This document shows, in pieces, positions 8,489-18,441 of a DNA stretch of 64,000 bases (position 1 is its first letter; every line of letters starts with the position of its first letter). The notes beneath the pieces are model-generated. The model saw only the letters and a list, made by a program, of their open reading frames with translations. It did not search any database and had not been told where the DNA came from. Where the stretch lies: the NCBI RefSeq assembly GCF_038050405.1, contig NZ_CP150900.1:3472001-3536000 (forward strand), read 5' to 3'. The stretch comes from Paraburkholderia sp. IMGN_8 (GTDB taxonomy: Bacteria > Pseudomonadota > Gammaproteobacteria > Burkholderiales > Burkholderiaceae). The position numbers and the translations under genes were made by a program.

Positions 8489-9910
8489 ATGTCCCGGGCA
8501 CTTCCCCTCCTCCCCAACAGCATCGTGCGTCGCGCAAGACGCCTGTGGCGGCAGTACGGTGTGTTCTGGCTCGGCGCGGTGGCGGTCGGCCTGATCGCGG
8601 TCCTGTATGCAAGGCTCATAGATTGGGGCTACGGCGAATTCCGCGCGATGCAGCAACAGCACGTGTGGGCGCCGTTGATCGTCACGCCCGCGGTCGCCGC
8701 GCTGGCCGTATGGCTCACGCGCACATTCTTCCGCGGCGCCGAAGGCAGCGGCATTCCACAAGTCATCGCCACCTTGCATTCGAAACCCGGCGAATACGGC
8801 GCGCGGCTGCTGTCGTTGCGCATACTGTTCGGCAAGATCGCCGTGTCGTTTCTGGCGATTCTTGGCGGCTTTACGATCGGCCGCGAAGGACCGACCGTGC
8901 AGGTCGGCGCGGCGTTGATGTTCAATCTGCGCCGGCTTTATCCGCGTTCGAACGCGCTGATCGAGCGGCAGCTGGTGCTGGCGGGCGCGGCAGCGGGCCT
9001 GTCCGCGGCCTTCAATACGCCGTTGGCGGGGATCGTATTCGCCATCGAGGAATTGACGCGCAGCTTCGAGGCGCGCGCGAGCGGCGTGCTGATTACCGCG
9101 ATTATTATCGCCGGCGTGATCGCGCTCGGGTTGAACGGCAACTACACCTATTTCGGCACGATCCAGATCGGCGCGCACTTCCCCGATCTGCTGGCGGTGG
9201 CCGTCCTGCTTACGGCGATCGTCACCGGCATCGCGGGCGGCGTGTTCGGCTGGCTGCTGCTGAACACCGCGCGCTGGATTCCGGCACAACTGCGCCAGTT
9301 GCACGGCGAACGGCCGATTGCGTTCGCCGCGCTGTGCGGTTTCGCGATCGCGGTGGTCGGCCTGATCTCGGGCGGCACGACCTTCGGCAGCGGCTATGCG
9401 GAAGCGCGCGGCCTGCTCGACGGGCACGAGCACTTGTCGGTGTTCTACCCGCTCCTCAAGATGATCTCGATGGTCGGCTCGTATCTGCCGGGCATTCCCG
9501 GTGGCATCTTCGCGCCGTCGCTGTCGATCGGCGCGGGCTTCGGCAATCTGTTGCACATGGTGTTCGGTTCGGTGCAGTTGCCGATGCTGATCGCGCTCGC
9601 GATGGTCGGCTATCTGGCCGCCGTCACGCAGTCGCCGATTACGTCGTTCGTGATTGTGATGGAGATGATCGATGGTCATGCTCTGGTGATTTCGCTGATG
9701 GCCACGTCGCTGATTGCGAGCCGCGTGGCGCGCTTCTTCGCGCCGCCGCTGTATGACGCGCTGGCCCAGCGCTACATGGCGCCGCTGCCGCAACCGGCGC
9801 CCGCGCCGGTCCCGGAAGTACCCGAAATCGAAACGCCCGAGCCTGCGGTGGTAGAAACGGTCAACGGCGACGCTCCCGCCGAAGACAGCGCCGGCGCCCC
9901 ACGTCGGTAG
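8489..9910 (+). CDS. CLC-family chloride/proton antiporter
   Basis: 473 residues. All three anion-selectivity motifs are present in order: GSGIP (about residue 87), GREGP (about 131, carrying the external gating glutamate) and GGIFAP (about 337). FNTPLAGIVFAIEEL (about 175-189) retains the internal Glu pair, which in E. coli ClcA carries the proton-transfer glutamate, so H+/Cl- exchange is expected rather than a channel. The C-terminus is a ~45-residue acidic Pro/Ala/Glu tail (PQPAPAPVPEVPEIETPEP) and there are no CBS domains. The ATG at 8489 is chosen because the upstream in-frame sequence is AT-rich and holds the promoter. Confidence 0.93.
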   Translation: MSRALPLLPNSIVRRARRLWRQYGVFWLGAVAVGLIAVLYARLIDWGYGEFRAMQQQHVWAPLIVTPAVAALAVWLTRTFFRGAEGSGIPQVIATLHSKPGEYGARLLSLRILFGKIAVSFLAILGGFTIGREGPTVQVGAALMFNLRRLYPRSNALIERQLVLAGAAAGLSAAFNTPLAGIVFAIEELTRSFEARASGVLITAIIIAGVIALGLNGNYTYFGTIQIGAHFPDLLAVAVLLTAIVTGIAGGVFGWLLLNTARWIPAQLRQLHGERPIAFAALCGFAIAVVGLISGGTTFGSGYAEARGLLDGHEHLSVFYPLLKMISMVGSYLPGIPGGIFAPSLSIGAGFGNLLHMVFGSVQLPMLIALAMVGYLAAVTQSPITSFVIVMEMIDGHALVISLMATSLIASRVARFFAPPLYDALAQRYMAPLPQPAPAPVPEVPEIETPEPAVVETVNGDAPAEDSAGAPRR

Positions 9911-10027
9911 ACGACAGCCGCCGGCGGCGGCACGCGAAGAAAGCGCTGACGCGCCCCGCCTCATCACGTCACATCGACGAAAAGAGGCGAAGCGCGCGGC
10001 ACATCATGAGCAACAAGCCCTGGACAA

Positions 10028-10282
10028 TCAGGCCTGCGGTATTTCGATCTTGACCTCGAGCACTTCGAGATCGTCCTGGCGCTCGAGACTCACGCGAATA
10101 TCGTCATGGGAGATCTTCACGTACTTCGAAATCACGGCCACCAGTTCGCGTTGCAACGCCGGCAGGTAATCGGCAGGCGCGTGGCCGCCGGCGCGCTCAT
10201 GCGCGATGATCAGCTGCAGGCGTTCCTTCGCTACCGACGCGGACTTCTTCTTCTCGCCCAGCAAAAACGAAAGAATCGACAT
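10028..10282 (-). CDS. minE: Cell division topological specificity factor MinE
   Basis: 84 residues, normal length. The N-terminal [22 protein letters not shown] is the membrane-targeting plus anti-MinCD segment, and [11 protein letters not shown] follows as the switch helix/strand. The rest is the dimerising topological domain. It stimulates MinD ATPase and drives pole-to-pole oscillation. It is last in minC-minD-minE, 14 bp after minD, so probably cotranscribed. Confidence 0.98.
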   Translation of the reverse strand: MSILSFLLGEKKKSASVAKERLQLIIAHERAGGHAPADYLPALQRELVAVISKYVKISHDDIRVSLERQDDLEVLEVKIEIPQA

Positions 10283-10296
10283 TACGTGCGCTCCCC

Positions 10297-11112
10297 TTAC
10301 TTGGTGCCGAAGAGGCGCTGCAACAGGCCCGGCTTCTGGTAATCGGTAAAGCGAAGCGACTTCTGTTCGCCGAGGAAACGCGATACGACATCCTTATAGG
10401 CTTCGGCCACATCCGTGCCGTCCATGTGCACAGCAGGCAGACCCTGGTTCGACGCGTGCAGCACTGCTTCCGATTCCGGAATCACGCCGATCAGGTCGAT
10501 GCGCAGGATTTCCTGGATGTCGGTGAGCGACAGCATTTCGCCTTCGCTGACGCGCTTCGGGTTGTAGCGCGTGATCAGCAGGTGTTCCTTGATCGGCTCC
10601 TTGCTTTCGATCGCGCGCTTGGTTTTCGACGACAGAATGCCGAGGATACGGTCCGAGTCACGCACCGACGACACTTCCGGGTTCGTGACGATCAGTGCTT
10701 CGTCGGCGAAATGCATGGCCAGCAGCGCGCCCGATTCGATACCCGCCGGCGAATCGCAGACGATGTATTCGAAGTCCATCGCGATCAGATCGTTGATGAC
10801 CTTCTCGACGCCTTCCATGGTCAGCGCGTCTTTGTCACGCGTTTGCGAGGCCGGCAGGATGAACAGGTTCTCGCATTTCTTGTCCTTGATCAGCGCCTGA
10901 TTCAGGTTGGCTTCGCCCTGGATCACGTTGATCAGGTCGTACACCACACGGCGCTCGCAGCCCATGATGAGGTCGAGGTTACGCAGGCCGACGTCGAAGT
11001 CGATCACGGCGGTTTTGCTGCCGCGCAACGCGAGGGCCGATGCAAAACTCGCGCTCGTGGTCGTCTTGCCCACGCCACCCTTGCCCGAAGTCACCACAAT
11101 GATTTTTGCCAT
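10297..11112 (-). CDS. minD: Septum site-determining ATPase MinD
   Basis: 271 residues. Deviant Walker [11 protein letters not shown] at residues 10-19, a MinD/ParA-type switch with [22 protein letters not shown], and the C-terminal amphipathic membrane-targeting helix ending [10 protein letters not shown]. It binds the inner membrane as an ATP dimer, recruits MinC, and is released by MinE. Middle gene of the min operon. Confidence 0.98.
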   Translation of the reverse strand: MAKIIVVTSGKGGVGKTTTSASFASALALRGSKTAVIDFDVGLRNLDLIMGCERRVVYDLINVIQGEANLNQALIKDKKCENLFILPASQTRDKDALTMEGVEKVINDLIAMDFEYIVCDSPAGIESGALLAMHFADEALIVTNPEVSSVRDSDRILGILSSKTKRAIESKEPIKEHLLITRYNPKRVSEGEMLSLTDIQEILRIDLIGVIPESEAVLHASNQGLPAVHMDGTDVAEAYKDVVSRFLGEQKSLRFTDYQKPGLLQRLFGTK

Positions 11113-11216
11113 TACCCTTACCTTGTGTTCGTCAAATTCATCAATTATGTGCGGCCATATTTGCTGTGAAACGGCGCATGCCAGGTACGTTCAGGGCAGC
11201 GCGCGCTTCACGCAAA

Positions 11217-12074
11217 TCAGGTGAGCCGCAACGGTTCGATCATCAGTTTTTCATCATCGAGCCAGATCTGCACCGGCTTGCCGAGCACGTCGGCAGGCAG
11301 CGGGTTCTCGGTCGTTCGATAGATGCCCGCGATCGAGATCAGTTCCGGCTCGAGACACGTACAGAAAATGCGCGCGTCGTGATTGCCCTGCACGCCGGCC
11401 AAAGCCCGGCCGCGCAGCGGCGCGTAAATATGGATGTTGCCTTCCGCGATGACTTCCGCGCCGTAGCTCACCAGACCGAGCACAACCAGATCGCCCTTTG
11501 CGTAGATGCGCTGGCCGGAGCGCAACGGCTTGTCGACCACCATCGTTTGCGACGAGGTGGCGAGGCGTACGGGCTCGGCGGCGGGTGCGGGTTCGACTGC
11601 GGCAGCCGTGGCCGGGGTGCCTGATTCAGGCGTGTCGGCGCCTGCAAAGAGATCGGCCGGCGGCGTGGCCGTCGCGGCGGTCGCTACCGGCGCCGCAGTG
11701 GCCGCGCTCCCGGTCTCTTCGTCGGCGGATTTTGCGGCAGCGCCGCGGCGATCGCGCGCTTCGAGCAACGGCAACGCCGACTCGGCCGCCCACGCCTGCT
11801 GCGCGTTGGCGACCACGCCCACCGGGCGCATGCGCACGCTCTCGAGCAACTGTCCGATCTCGGCGAGCGGCACGCGTTCGCTCTCGGCGAGGCGGCGCAC
11901 GTCGATCGCGACGACGTCGTTAGCGAAAAATTCCGGGGTCGCCTCGAAGCGCCGGGTCAGTTCAGCACGCATGGCTTCGAGGTCGGTTGTCTTGACCACG
12001 AACAGGAGCGTGTCGACAGAGCCGCTGCGGAGTTCGAAAAAGGGCGATTTCTTGGGCGACATAGCGTTCGGCAA
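11217..12074 (-). CDS. minC: Septum site-determining protein MinC
   Basis: 285 residues, longer than the ~230 of E. coli. The N-domain (about 10-105; [20 protein letters not shown]) inhibits FtsZ. The C-terminal beta-helix (about 180-280) has the repeated glycine pattern [16 protein letters not shown] and [17 protein letters not shown], which binds MinD. Between them is a ~65-residue Ala/Pro/Thr linker with no predicted fold, which accounts for the extra length. It is first in the min operon, with 104 bp before minD. Confidence 0.96.
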   Translation of the reverse strand: MPNAMSPKKSPFFELRSGSVDTLLFVVKTTDLEAMRAELTRRFEATPEFFANDVVAIDVRRLAESERVPLAEIGQLLESVRMRPVGVVANAQQAWAAESALPLLEARDRRGAAAKSADEETGSAATAAPVATAATATPPADLFAGADTPESGTPATAAAVEPAPAAEPVRLATSSQTMVVDKPLRSGQRIYAKGDLVVLGLVSYGAEVIAEGNIHIYAPLRGRALAGVQGNHDARIFCTCLEPELISIAGIYRTTENPLPADVLGKPVQIWLDDEKLMIEPLRLT

Positions 12075-12232
12075 AAAATTTTGCGTATTTTACAGGCGTC
12101 CACGCGGGCGGCGAGCTTTTTTGCCGATAGAACGCGCCGCCGCGGCCGCGCTTGAACCGCTCGATGGGCCACGAACGCTGTACAGACGCGGATGGGACTT
12201 GAGCGGCAGGCTGCTGCGCGCCGCTCGCGGGA

Positions 12233-12766
12233 TCACTGCTGAAACACCTGAGACGTGGTCGGCACGTGGCGCACCAGCAGGCTTTCCGCCTGCTCAGGTG
12301 CACGCGCGACGCGGCGATGCTCGCCGGTCGGGCCGAAGCCAAGCGCCTCGTAAAAGCGCATGGCATTGCGGTTGGCGTCGGCGACCCATGCGTAGATTTC
12401 CATGGCGCCTTCGTTGGCGAGCCAGGCGCTGGCCGTGTCGACCAGTAGCTCGCCGCCCCGCAGATGACGCACGGCCGGCGCTACCCACAACTCGCCGACG
12501 AACGCACGGGGCGCCGCGGTATCGTCGAAATGTGCTTCGATCAATCCGGCCGGATGGCCCTCGGTGTAGAGGATGAAGCTGGTGGCGGTAAAGGAAACGG
12601 CGTGTGCGGCGGCGGTGGCGTCGAAACTCGCGGCATCCACCGACAAAGCGTCCTCTAGCGTTTCGCCGAAGGCATAGGGCGCCTCCCGCAGCGACGCAGT
12701 ACGGAGTTCGCGAAAAACGGCGCCCTGATCAGCGGCGATACGGCGAACGGTCAATGACGGACTCAT
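12233..12766 (-). CDS. GNAT family N-acetyltransferase
   Basis: 177 residues. Strand-helix order is that of GNAT enzymes: FVGELWVAPAVRHLRGGELLVDTASAWL contains the motif A acetyl-CoA loop region (R/Q-x-x-G-x-G/A, here degenerate RHLRGG), followed by EIYAWVADANRNAMRFYEALGF, the conserved motif B helix seen in RimI-like enzymes. The acceptor is unknown. It lies between minC and map, 187 bp from the end of map, all on the same strand. Confidence 0.88.
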   Translation of the reverse strand: MSPSLTVRRIAADQGAVFRELRTASLREAPYAFGETLEDALSVDAASFDATAAAHAVSFTATSFILYTEGHPAGLIEAHFDDTAAPRAFVGELWVAPAVRHLRGGELLVDTASAWLANEGAMEIYAWVADANRNAMRFYEALGFGPTGEHRRVARAPEQAESLLVRHVPTTSQVFQQ

Positions 12767-12953
12767 GCAGACGAAAACCCCTTGAAATCCTAACGCGTAG
12801 CTTTAACCGAACCGGCGCGCGAGTCAAATCCTTATTTGCAGGACGGGACGGCGGCGCGGGACCACGGCGCGGGAGCCGCGCGCAATCTGCGCAGCATGTC
12901 GCGCCGCCCGCCGCCTGCCCTGCCGGTTCGGGCACAGCGCCTGGGCGACGCGC

Positions 12954-13739
12954 TCAGGGCGCCTCGTAGTCGCCGGTGCCGTCCGGCCACGGCGTGAGCA
13001 ACTCGTAGCCGTCTTCCGTCACCGCGACCATATGCTCCCATTGGGCGGACAACGAACGGTCTTTGGTGACCACCGTCCAGCCGTCGCGCTGCACCGTGGT
13101 GCCGGCGCGGCCCGCGTTGATCATCGGCTCGATCGTGAAGACCATGCCGGGTTTCAGACGTACGCCCTGCCCCGGCTGGCCGTAGTGCAGCACTTGCGGG
13201 TCTTCGTGGTAGACCTTGCCGATGCCGTGCCCGCAGTAATCGCGCACGATCGAGAAGCCGTCGCGTTGGGCGGTCTTCTGGATCGCGTAGCCGACATCGC
13301 CGAGCGTCGCGCCCGGCTTCACCTCGCGGATACCTGCCAGCATTGCTTCGTAGGTCGTGTCGATCAGTTGCCGCGCCACCGTGCTCGGCTGGCCGACGCA
13401 GTACATGCGGCTGGTGTCGCCGAAGTAGCCGTCCTTGATGATCGCGACGTCGATATTGATGATGTCGCCGTCCCTCAGGATCTCGCTGCGATTGGGTATG
13501 CCGTGGCACACCACCTGGTTGACCGAGGTACAGACCGTCTTCGGAAAGCCCAGGTAGCCGACGTTCGCCGGAATCGACTTTTGCGTGTTGACGATGTAGT
13601 CGTTGCACAGCGCGTCGAGTTCGTCGGTGGAAACACCGGCCTTGACGTGCTCGCCGATCATCGCGAGCACGTCGGCCGCGAGCCGGCCAGAGATGCGCAG
13701 CTTGGCGATGTCGTCGGGAGTCTTGTAGGTAATGGCCAT
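12954..13739 (-). CDS. map: Methionine aminopeptidase, type I
   Basis: 261 residues. It removes the initiator methionine from nascent proteins. All metal ligands can be placed: the two aspartates in INIDVAIIKDGYFGDTSRM, His in YCGHGIGKVYHEDPQVLHYG, Glu in VFTIEPMI and the C-terminal Glu in QWEHMVAVTEDGYELL; VVCHGIPN holds the substrate His. There is no N-terminal zinc-finger extension, as expected for a bacterial type Ia enzyme. It is not beside rpsB-tsf as in many relatives, so this may be one of several paralogues. Confidence 0.96.
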   Translation of the reverse strand: MAITYKTPDDIAKLRISGRLAADVLAMIGEHVKAGVSTDELDALCNDYIVNTQKSIPANVGYLGFPKTVCTSVNQVVCHGIPNRSEILRDGDIINIDVAIIKDGYFGDTSRMYCVGQPSTVARQLIDTTYEAMLAGIREVKPGATLGDVGYAIQKTAQRDGFSIVRDYCGHGIGKVYHEDPQVLHYGQPGQGVRLKPGMVFTIEPMINAGRAGTTVQRDGWTVVTKDRSLSAQWEHMVAVTEDGYELLTPWPDGTGDYEAP

Positions 13740-14048
13740 GAATTCGGTCGATGGGGTCGATGTTTAAAGTACGCGCCGCACGCGGTGTGGCGGTGCGGAT
13801 ACGCGTCCCAGGTGTGCAGAACCGGGCTTGCCGCAATGCCGCTGAAGAGGCGCCGCGAACGGGCTCACGCCGGTTTTCGATCGGGCAATTGTACAGAGGA
13901 TCGGCGGGAGGCCTCGGCGAATCGGGTAGCGACACGCGATGCGGCCCTCAACGAGGGTCATGCTGCGAACGCGCATCAAGTTCTTTTGCATGCGTTGCAT
14001 CGCGTGAGCAGCAGGTGGACGCGCTCCGAGACGGGATCCAAAAAATAA

Positions 14049-14186
14049 TCAGCATTCCTGATCCATGCATTCGATCGCCATGTCGAGCGTCGTTTGCTGC
14101 GCAGGCGGTTTTTCAGAGGCGCCGGTGGGGCGGGTGATGGCGCGGCGATCAAGTCGCGAGGAGGAGGATGTGCCGGTGCGGATCAT
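14049..14186 (-). CDS. Possible 45-residue small protein, unknown
   Basis: An ATG frame of 45 codons beginning MIRTGTSSSSRLDRR and ending QTTLDMAIECMDQEC before TGA. Third positions are about 70% G/C, as in genuine genes here, and the acidic Cys-containing tail does not look like the Arg/Ala-rich shadow frames common in this DNA. There is no clear ribosome binding site and no recognised family. Weak call. Confidence 0.25.
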   Translation of the reverse strand: MIRTGTSSSSRLDRRAITRPTGASEKPPAQQTTLDMAIECMDQEC

Positions 14187-14246
14187 GGATCCCGCTAGCG
14201 ACGCCAAACACTGAACTCGACGACGCTAATGCATAATGGACACGCT

Positions 14247-14276
14247 GGCACGACCGCCGTACCACGCGGTCGTGCC
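14247..14276 (-). terminator. Perfect 11-bp stem-loop downstream of the SBP-LysM gene
   Basis: GGCACGACCGC (14247-14257) and GCGGTCGTGCC (14266-14276) form a perfect stem with an 8-base loop, 35 bp after the stop at 14311 on the minus strand. No T run follows, so it may be a factor-dependent terminator or an mRNA-protecting hairpin. Confidence 0.5.
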
Positions 14277-14310
14277 TGTCACGCATACCTCACGCGGGGC
14301 GGCTATCGCT

Positions 14311-15468
14311 TCAGCGCACCGGAATGATCAGATGCTGCCCGATCAGGATGAGGTTAGGGTTCGGCAGGTTATTGCGCTTTTGCACTTCCACATATCGCGT
14401 GCCGCTTCCCAACTGACTCGCGGCGATCGCGTTCAGCGTGTCGCCCGAGCGGACCACGTACGTCTTCTCGCCGCTCGTCGCAGCGGTGGTGAGCACCTGA
14501 TTGCTGATGAAGTATTTACGCAGCAGATCGAGATACGCGGGGGATTGCTTGACCTTCGCGATCGCCGAGTTCAGGTAGATCAGGAGCGCGCTGTCATCCT
14601 TGCGCACGCCGATTTTGTACGACAGGTTGGAGCCGTCCAGCTTCGTGACAGCGAACGTCAGGTCAGTGTCCTTGATCTCCGACACGCCGAACGGATAGTC
14701 GTAGACGATCGCGTCGACCTGATGCCCGTCCAGAAAGTGCGCCATCCAGGACCGCTGCCCTTCAATGCTCGCATCCGACAGTTCGACGATTTTGCTGTTC
14801 GGAAACGCTTTCTGCGCAAACGCTTTCACATCCGGATCGCCTTGCAGGATACCGACCGTCTTGCCCGACAGATCGGCCGCTGAGCGAACCGGCGAACCCT
14901 TTGCGACGACCAACGAATAGCCGAAGTCTTCGACATACGGAATCGAATAGACGACACCGCTTGGGGTGTTGTCGGGAAAGGTCAGCCCGTCCATTGCAAC
15001 GTCGACGACCGCGTTTCCCTGCTTGTCGGTTTTGGTCAGTTGATCAGGAACCGCCGGATACGTGTCCACGCCGTGATGCGTGTCGACCGCGACGGTCGGA
15101 TGGTCGCCGGAGGTGAACTCTTTCTGCGCGAACAGCAGATTGGCGAAGTCGACATTGAAGCCTTGCGGCTTGCCGTTGTCTTCAGAGTAAAACGGCCGCG
15201 ACGGATTTTCGACGCTGACCCGCACGACGCCGTTGTTCAAGATGGACTTCAGCGCGTCCTTATTCGGCACGAAGCCATCCGGATTACTTGGGGCAGGCGT
15301 TTTTGCCTCATCGGATTTGTTCGAACCGGTGTCCGTTCCGTTCACCGCCACGGTGTCTTTGTCAGTGCTCCGCCCAGCGTTAAAGGTATTTTTGAGGCCG
15401 CCTTCGTGGATGTACCAACCGGCAGCCAGCAAGACCAGAAAAAGAACCGAACCCAGAATTTTCTTCAT
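14311..15468 (-). CDS. Solute-binding protein (family 3) fused to a C-terminal LysM domain
   Basis: 385 residues. Residues 1-20 (MKKILGSVLFLVLLAAGWYI) form a signal anchor without an obvious cleavage site. About 30-70 is a Thr/Asp/Ser/Lys-rich linker. About 75-325 is a periplasmic binding domain of the SBP_bac_3 type (VVRVSVENPSRPFYSEDNGKPQGFNVDFA; LSGKTVGILQGD; DAIVYDYPFG; YKIGVRKDDSALLIYLNSAIAKVK). About 334-385 is a LysM repeat (TYVVRSGDTLNAIAASQLG, ending LIGQHLIIPVR). No permease or ATPase gene is nearby, so a sensing or envelope role is more likely than import. It starts 37 bp after the coiled-coil protein gene and is probably cotranscribed with it. The domain calls are firm; the function is unknown. 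Confidence 0.88.
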   Translation of the reverse strand: MKKILGSVLFLVLLAAGWYIHEGGLKNTFNAGRSTDKDTVAVNGTDTGSNKSDEAKTPAPSNPDGFVPNKDALKSILNNGVVRVSVENPSRPFYSEDNGKPQGFNVDFANLLFAQKEFTSGDHPTVAVDTHHGVDTYPAVPDQLTKTDKQGNAVVDVAMDGLTFPDNTPSGVVYSIPYVEDFGYSLVVAKGSPVRSAADLSGKTVGILQGDPDVKAFAQKAFPNSKIVELSDASIEGQRSWMAHFLDGHQVDAIVYDYPFGVSEIKDTDLTFAVTKLDGSNLSYKIGVRKDDSALLIYLNSAIAKVKQSPAYLDLLRKYFISNQVLTTAATSGEKTYVVRSGDTLNAIAASQLGSGTRYVEVQKRNNLPNPNLILIGQHLIIPVR

Positions 15469-15505
15469 TTTTGATCGAGTTGAGTTATCGAAGGGTCGCG
15501 CTTGA

Positions 15506-16264
15506 TTATTTGGATGCGGTGGGCGAGCCGAGTTGCTGGGGAGGTGGATTAACTGTGCCCATCTCTGTCGCGGCCTTAGCCTGTTGCACTTCGGCGCTTT
15601 CCATCAACGACGTTTCCATTTCGGAAAACGCCTTGTTGACGGAGTTCATCACCGAGTCGAGGGCGGCGTCCGTTTTGATTTGAGCGAAAGTGTCGCTCGA
15701 TTGCATGCCGGCGATCTTGTTCATGCGTTGCGCTGACTGCGACATGTCCCAAAGTGCTTTGGCGCGATCGATAGCGTCGGAGAATCGCTTGAGCTCGTCC
15801 TGCACCTGCTTATAGCGCCCTTCCCGAAACGCGAGCAGCTTTTTCATTGTCGCGAGCTGGGTTTCGAAACGCGCGACGTCTTCGGGATATTGCTTTTTGA
15901 ACTGCGCGGTTTTGTCCTCGAAGTTTTTCACCTCGGTGCGGAAGTCCGTGATGCTCTTCTTGAACCGCTCGGCGCCTTCCTGCTTTTCGGCCAGCTCGTT
16001 GTACAGCGTCTCGATCGGGTTCGACTTCGCTTCGTTCACGAACATCTTGACCTTCTGGTTCGCGAACTTCATGGCGAGAACGGGACCGAAGTTGATCGCC
16101 GCGAGCCCGATCACCGCGGCCAGGATCAGGCCGACGAGCCCTTTGACCAGCATGATCGCAAGTGGCGCACCGATGGCGATGCACAGCCCGATAATCGCCC
16201 ACTTGATGACTTTGAATTTCGTGGTGTTCGTGGTCGAGTCAACGACCGAATTGCCGACTGACAT
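15506..16264 (-). CDS. Membrane-anchored coiled-coil protein, unknown function
   Basis: 252 residues from the ATG at 16264, chosen over 16282 because AAGGGG lies 9 bp before it. A polar N-terminus (1-19) is followed by two hydrophobic segments (about 20-40, KWAIIGLCIAIGAPLAIML, and 42-62). A long charged helical region follows (about 65-200) with coiled-coil periodicity (YNELAEKQEGAERFKKS; FEDKTAQFKKQYPEDVARF; YKQVQDELKRFSDAIDRAK). An Ala/Glu/Met-rich helical tail ends in PPPQQLGSP. The helical part recalls PspA/IM30-type proteins in composition, but I cannot claim homology. First gene of a two-gene unit with the SBP-LysM protein, on the far side of tRNA-Ser. Confidence 0.75.
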   Translation of the reverse strand: MSVGNSVVDSTTNTTKFKVIKWAIIGLCIAIGAPLAIMLVKGLVGLILAAVIGLAAINFGPVLAMKFANQKVKMFVNEAKSNPIETLYNELAEKQEGAERFKKSITDFRTEVKNFEDKTAQFKKQYPEDVARFETQLATMKKLLAFREGRYKQVQDELKRFSDAIDRAKALWDMSQSAQRMNKIAGMQSSDTFAQIKTDAALDSVMNSVNKAFSEMETSLMESAEVQQAKAATEMGTVNPPPQQLGSPTASK

Positions 16265-16721
16265 TTGAATCCCCTTTCGCACCTTGTTTTACAAAACCGG
16301 GTTTGCAAACTGCCTGGGAACATCGTTGTGGCTGTGCGTTTTAGCGCCTGCATTTTTGGGTTCGGTGCGTAAACGCTGTATGACTTTACAGGCACAAAGA
16401 CGACTGGGGAAGCGGCGCTTGTTTTTTTACGATTACCGGCGCGAATCGCTTTATGAACCGGCGTCCGGATGTATAGAACTTAGTCTTGCGATCTGCCTGT
16501 CAAATTGACATCGCAGAGGTTTCTAAATGCTTTCAAAGCCTGCGTTTTCAGTATGGGCGGCGCTCGAAATGTTAACGGCAGGCACGGCCGTAGGCATCTA
16601 GCCTTTCGCAAGACTCCGGTTCATGAGGGTTGGCCAATAACCTAAGCAAGTCGCACCTGTGAACCATTGCCTGTCCCTATCTGCAACGCGATCCTCGATC
16701 GGAACATAGAACAATAAAAGC
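16265..16721. other. AT-richer intergenic region between the coiled-coil gene and tRNA-Ser
   Basis: About 455 bp, clearly less GC-rich than the surroundings, with no supported gene on either strand. It should hold the promoter of the two-gene unit on the minus strand. TTTACAAAACCGGGTTTGCAAA at 16288-16309 contains a short inverted repeat (AAACC/GGTTT). No copy of the tRNA-Ser 3' end was found at the other side of the unit. Confidence 0.5.
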
Positions 16722-16757
16722 AAAACCCCCGCAGAACTTCCGTTCTGCGGGGGTTTT
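16722..16757 (-). terminator. Terminator after tRNA-Ser
   Basis: AAAACCCCCGCAGAAC and GTTCTGCGGGGGTTTT form a near-perfect 16-bp stem flanked by T runs on both strands, 7 bp beyond the tRNA CCA end. Strong and probably bidirectional. Confidence 0.93.
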
Positions 16758-16763
16758 TAAATT

Positions 16764-16853
16764 TGGCGGAAAGGGTGAGATTCGAACTCACGGTACCCCT
16801 AAAGGTACACTGGATTTCGAGTCCAGCGCATTCGACCACTCTGCCACCTTTCC
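16764..16853 (-). tRNA. tRNA-Ser (anticodon CGA)
   Basis: Ninety bases on the minus strand with encoded CCA. The acceptor stem starts GGAAAGG and pairs with CCTTTCC before the G discriminator. The anticodon arm is CTGGA-CTCGAAA-TCCAG, giving CGA, which reads UCG. It has a long variable arm (GTGTACCTTTAGGGGTACC) as expected of a class II tRNA, and the T arm GTGAG-TTCGAAT-CTCAC. It lies just downstream of serS on the same strand. Confidence 0.97.
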
Positions 16854-17010
16854 GGGTCTTCCAACTCACAGCAACGAGACTGTTTCGTCAGATCCAAGCG
16901 GGTCGTTGCTTGGGAGAGAAAGATTATAGAACAGTTGAATTCGCTTTCCAAGCCCCTCTGACAAAAAATCTTCAAAGAGGCCCGTCAATCGAACCACTGC
17001 GGCGACGGCA

Positions 17011-18372
<1,362 letters not shown>

Positions 18373-18441
18373 CTAGATGGTCAGGGCATGCGGAATGCGG
18401 ACACTGCTATGGAACGTGCCGCGCAAACGCTCAGCCCTCGC

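Larger units (their letters stand above)
13740..14310. other. Gene-poor interval upstream of map
   Basis: 570 bp. It contains one weak small frame (14049-14186) and one strong stem-loop (14247-14276); otherwise nothing recognisable. The map promoter should lie near 13745-13800 on the minus strand. Confidence 0.5.

Noticed and set aside
14311..16853. Genomic island integrated at the 3' end of tRNA-Ser
   Set aside because: There is no integrase and no duplicate of the tRNA 3' end on the far side. The unit lies downstream of the tRNA and is AT-richer upstream, but the evidence for integration is only compositional.
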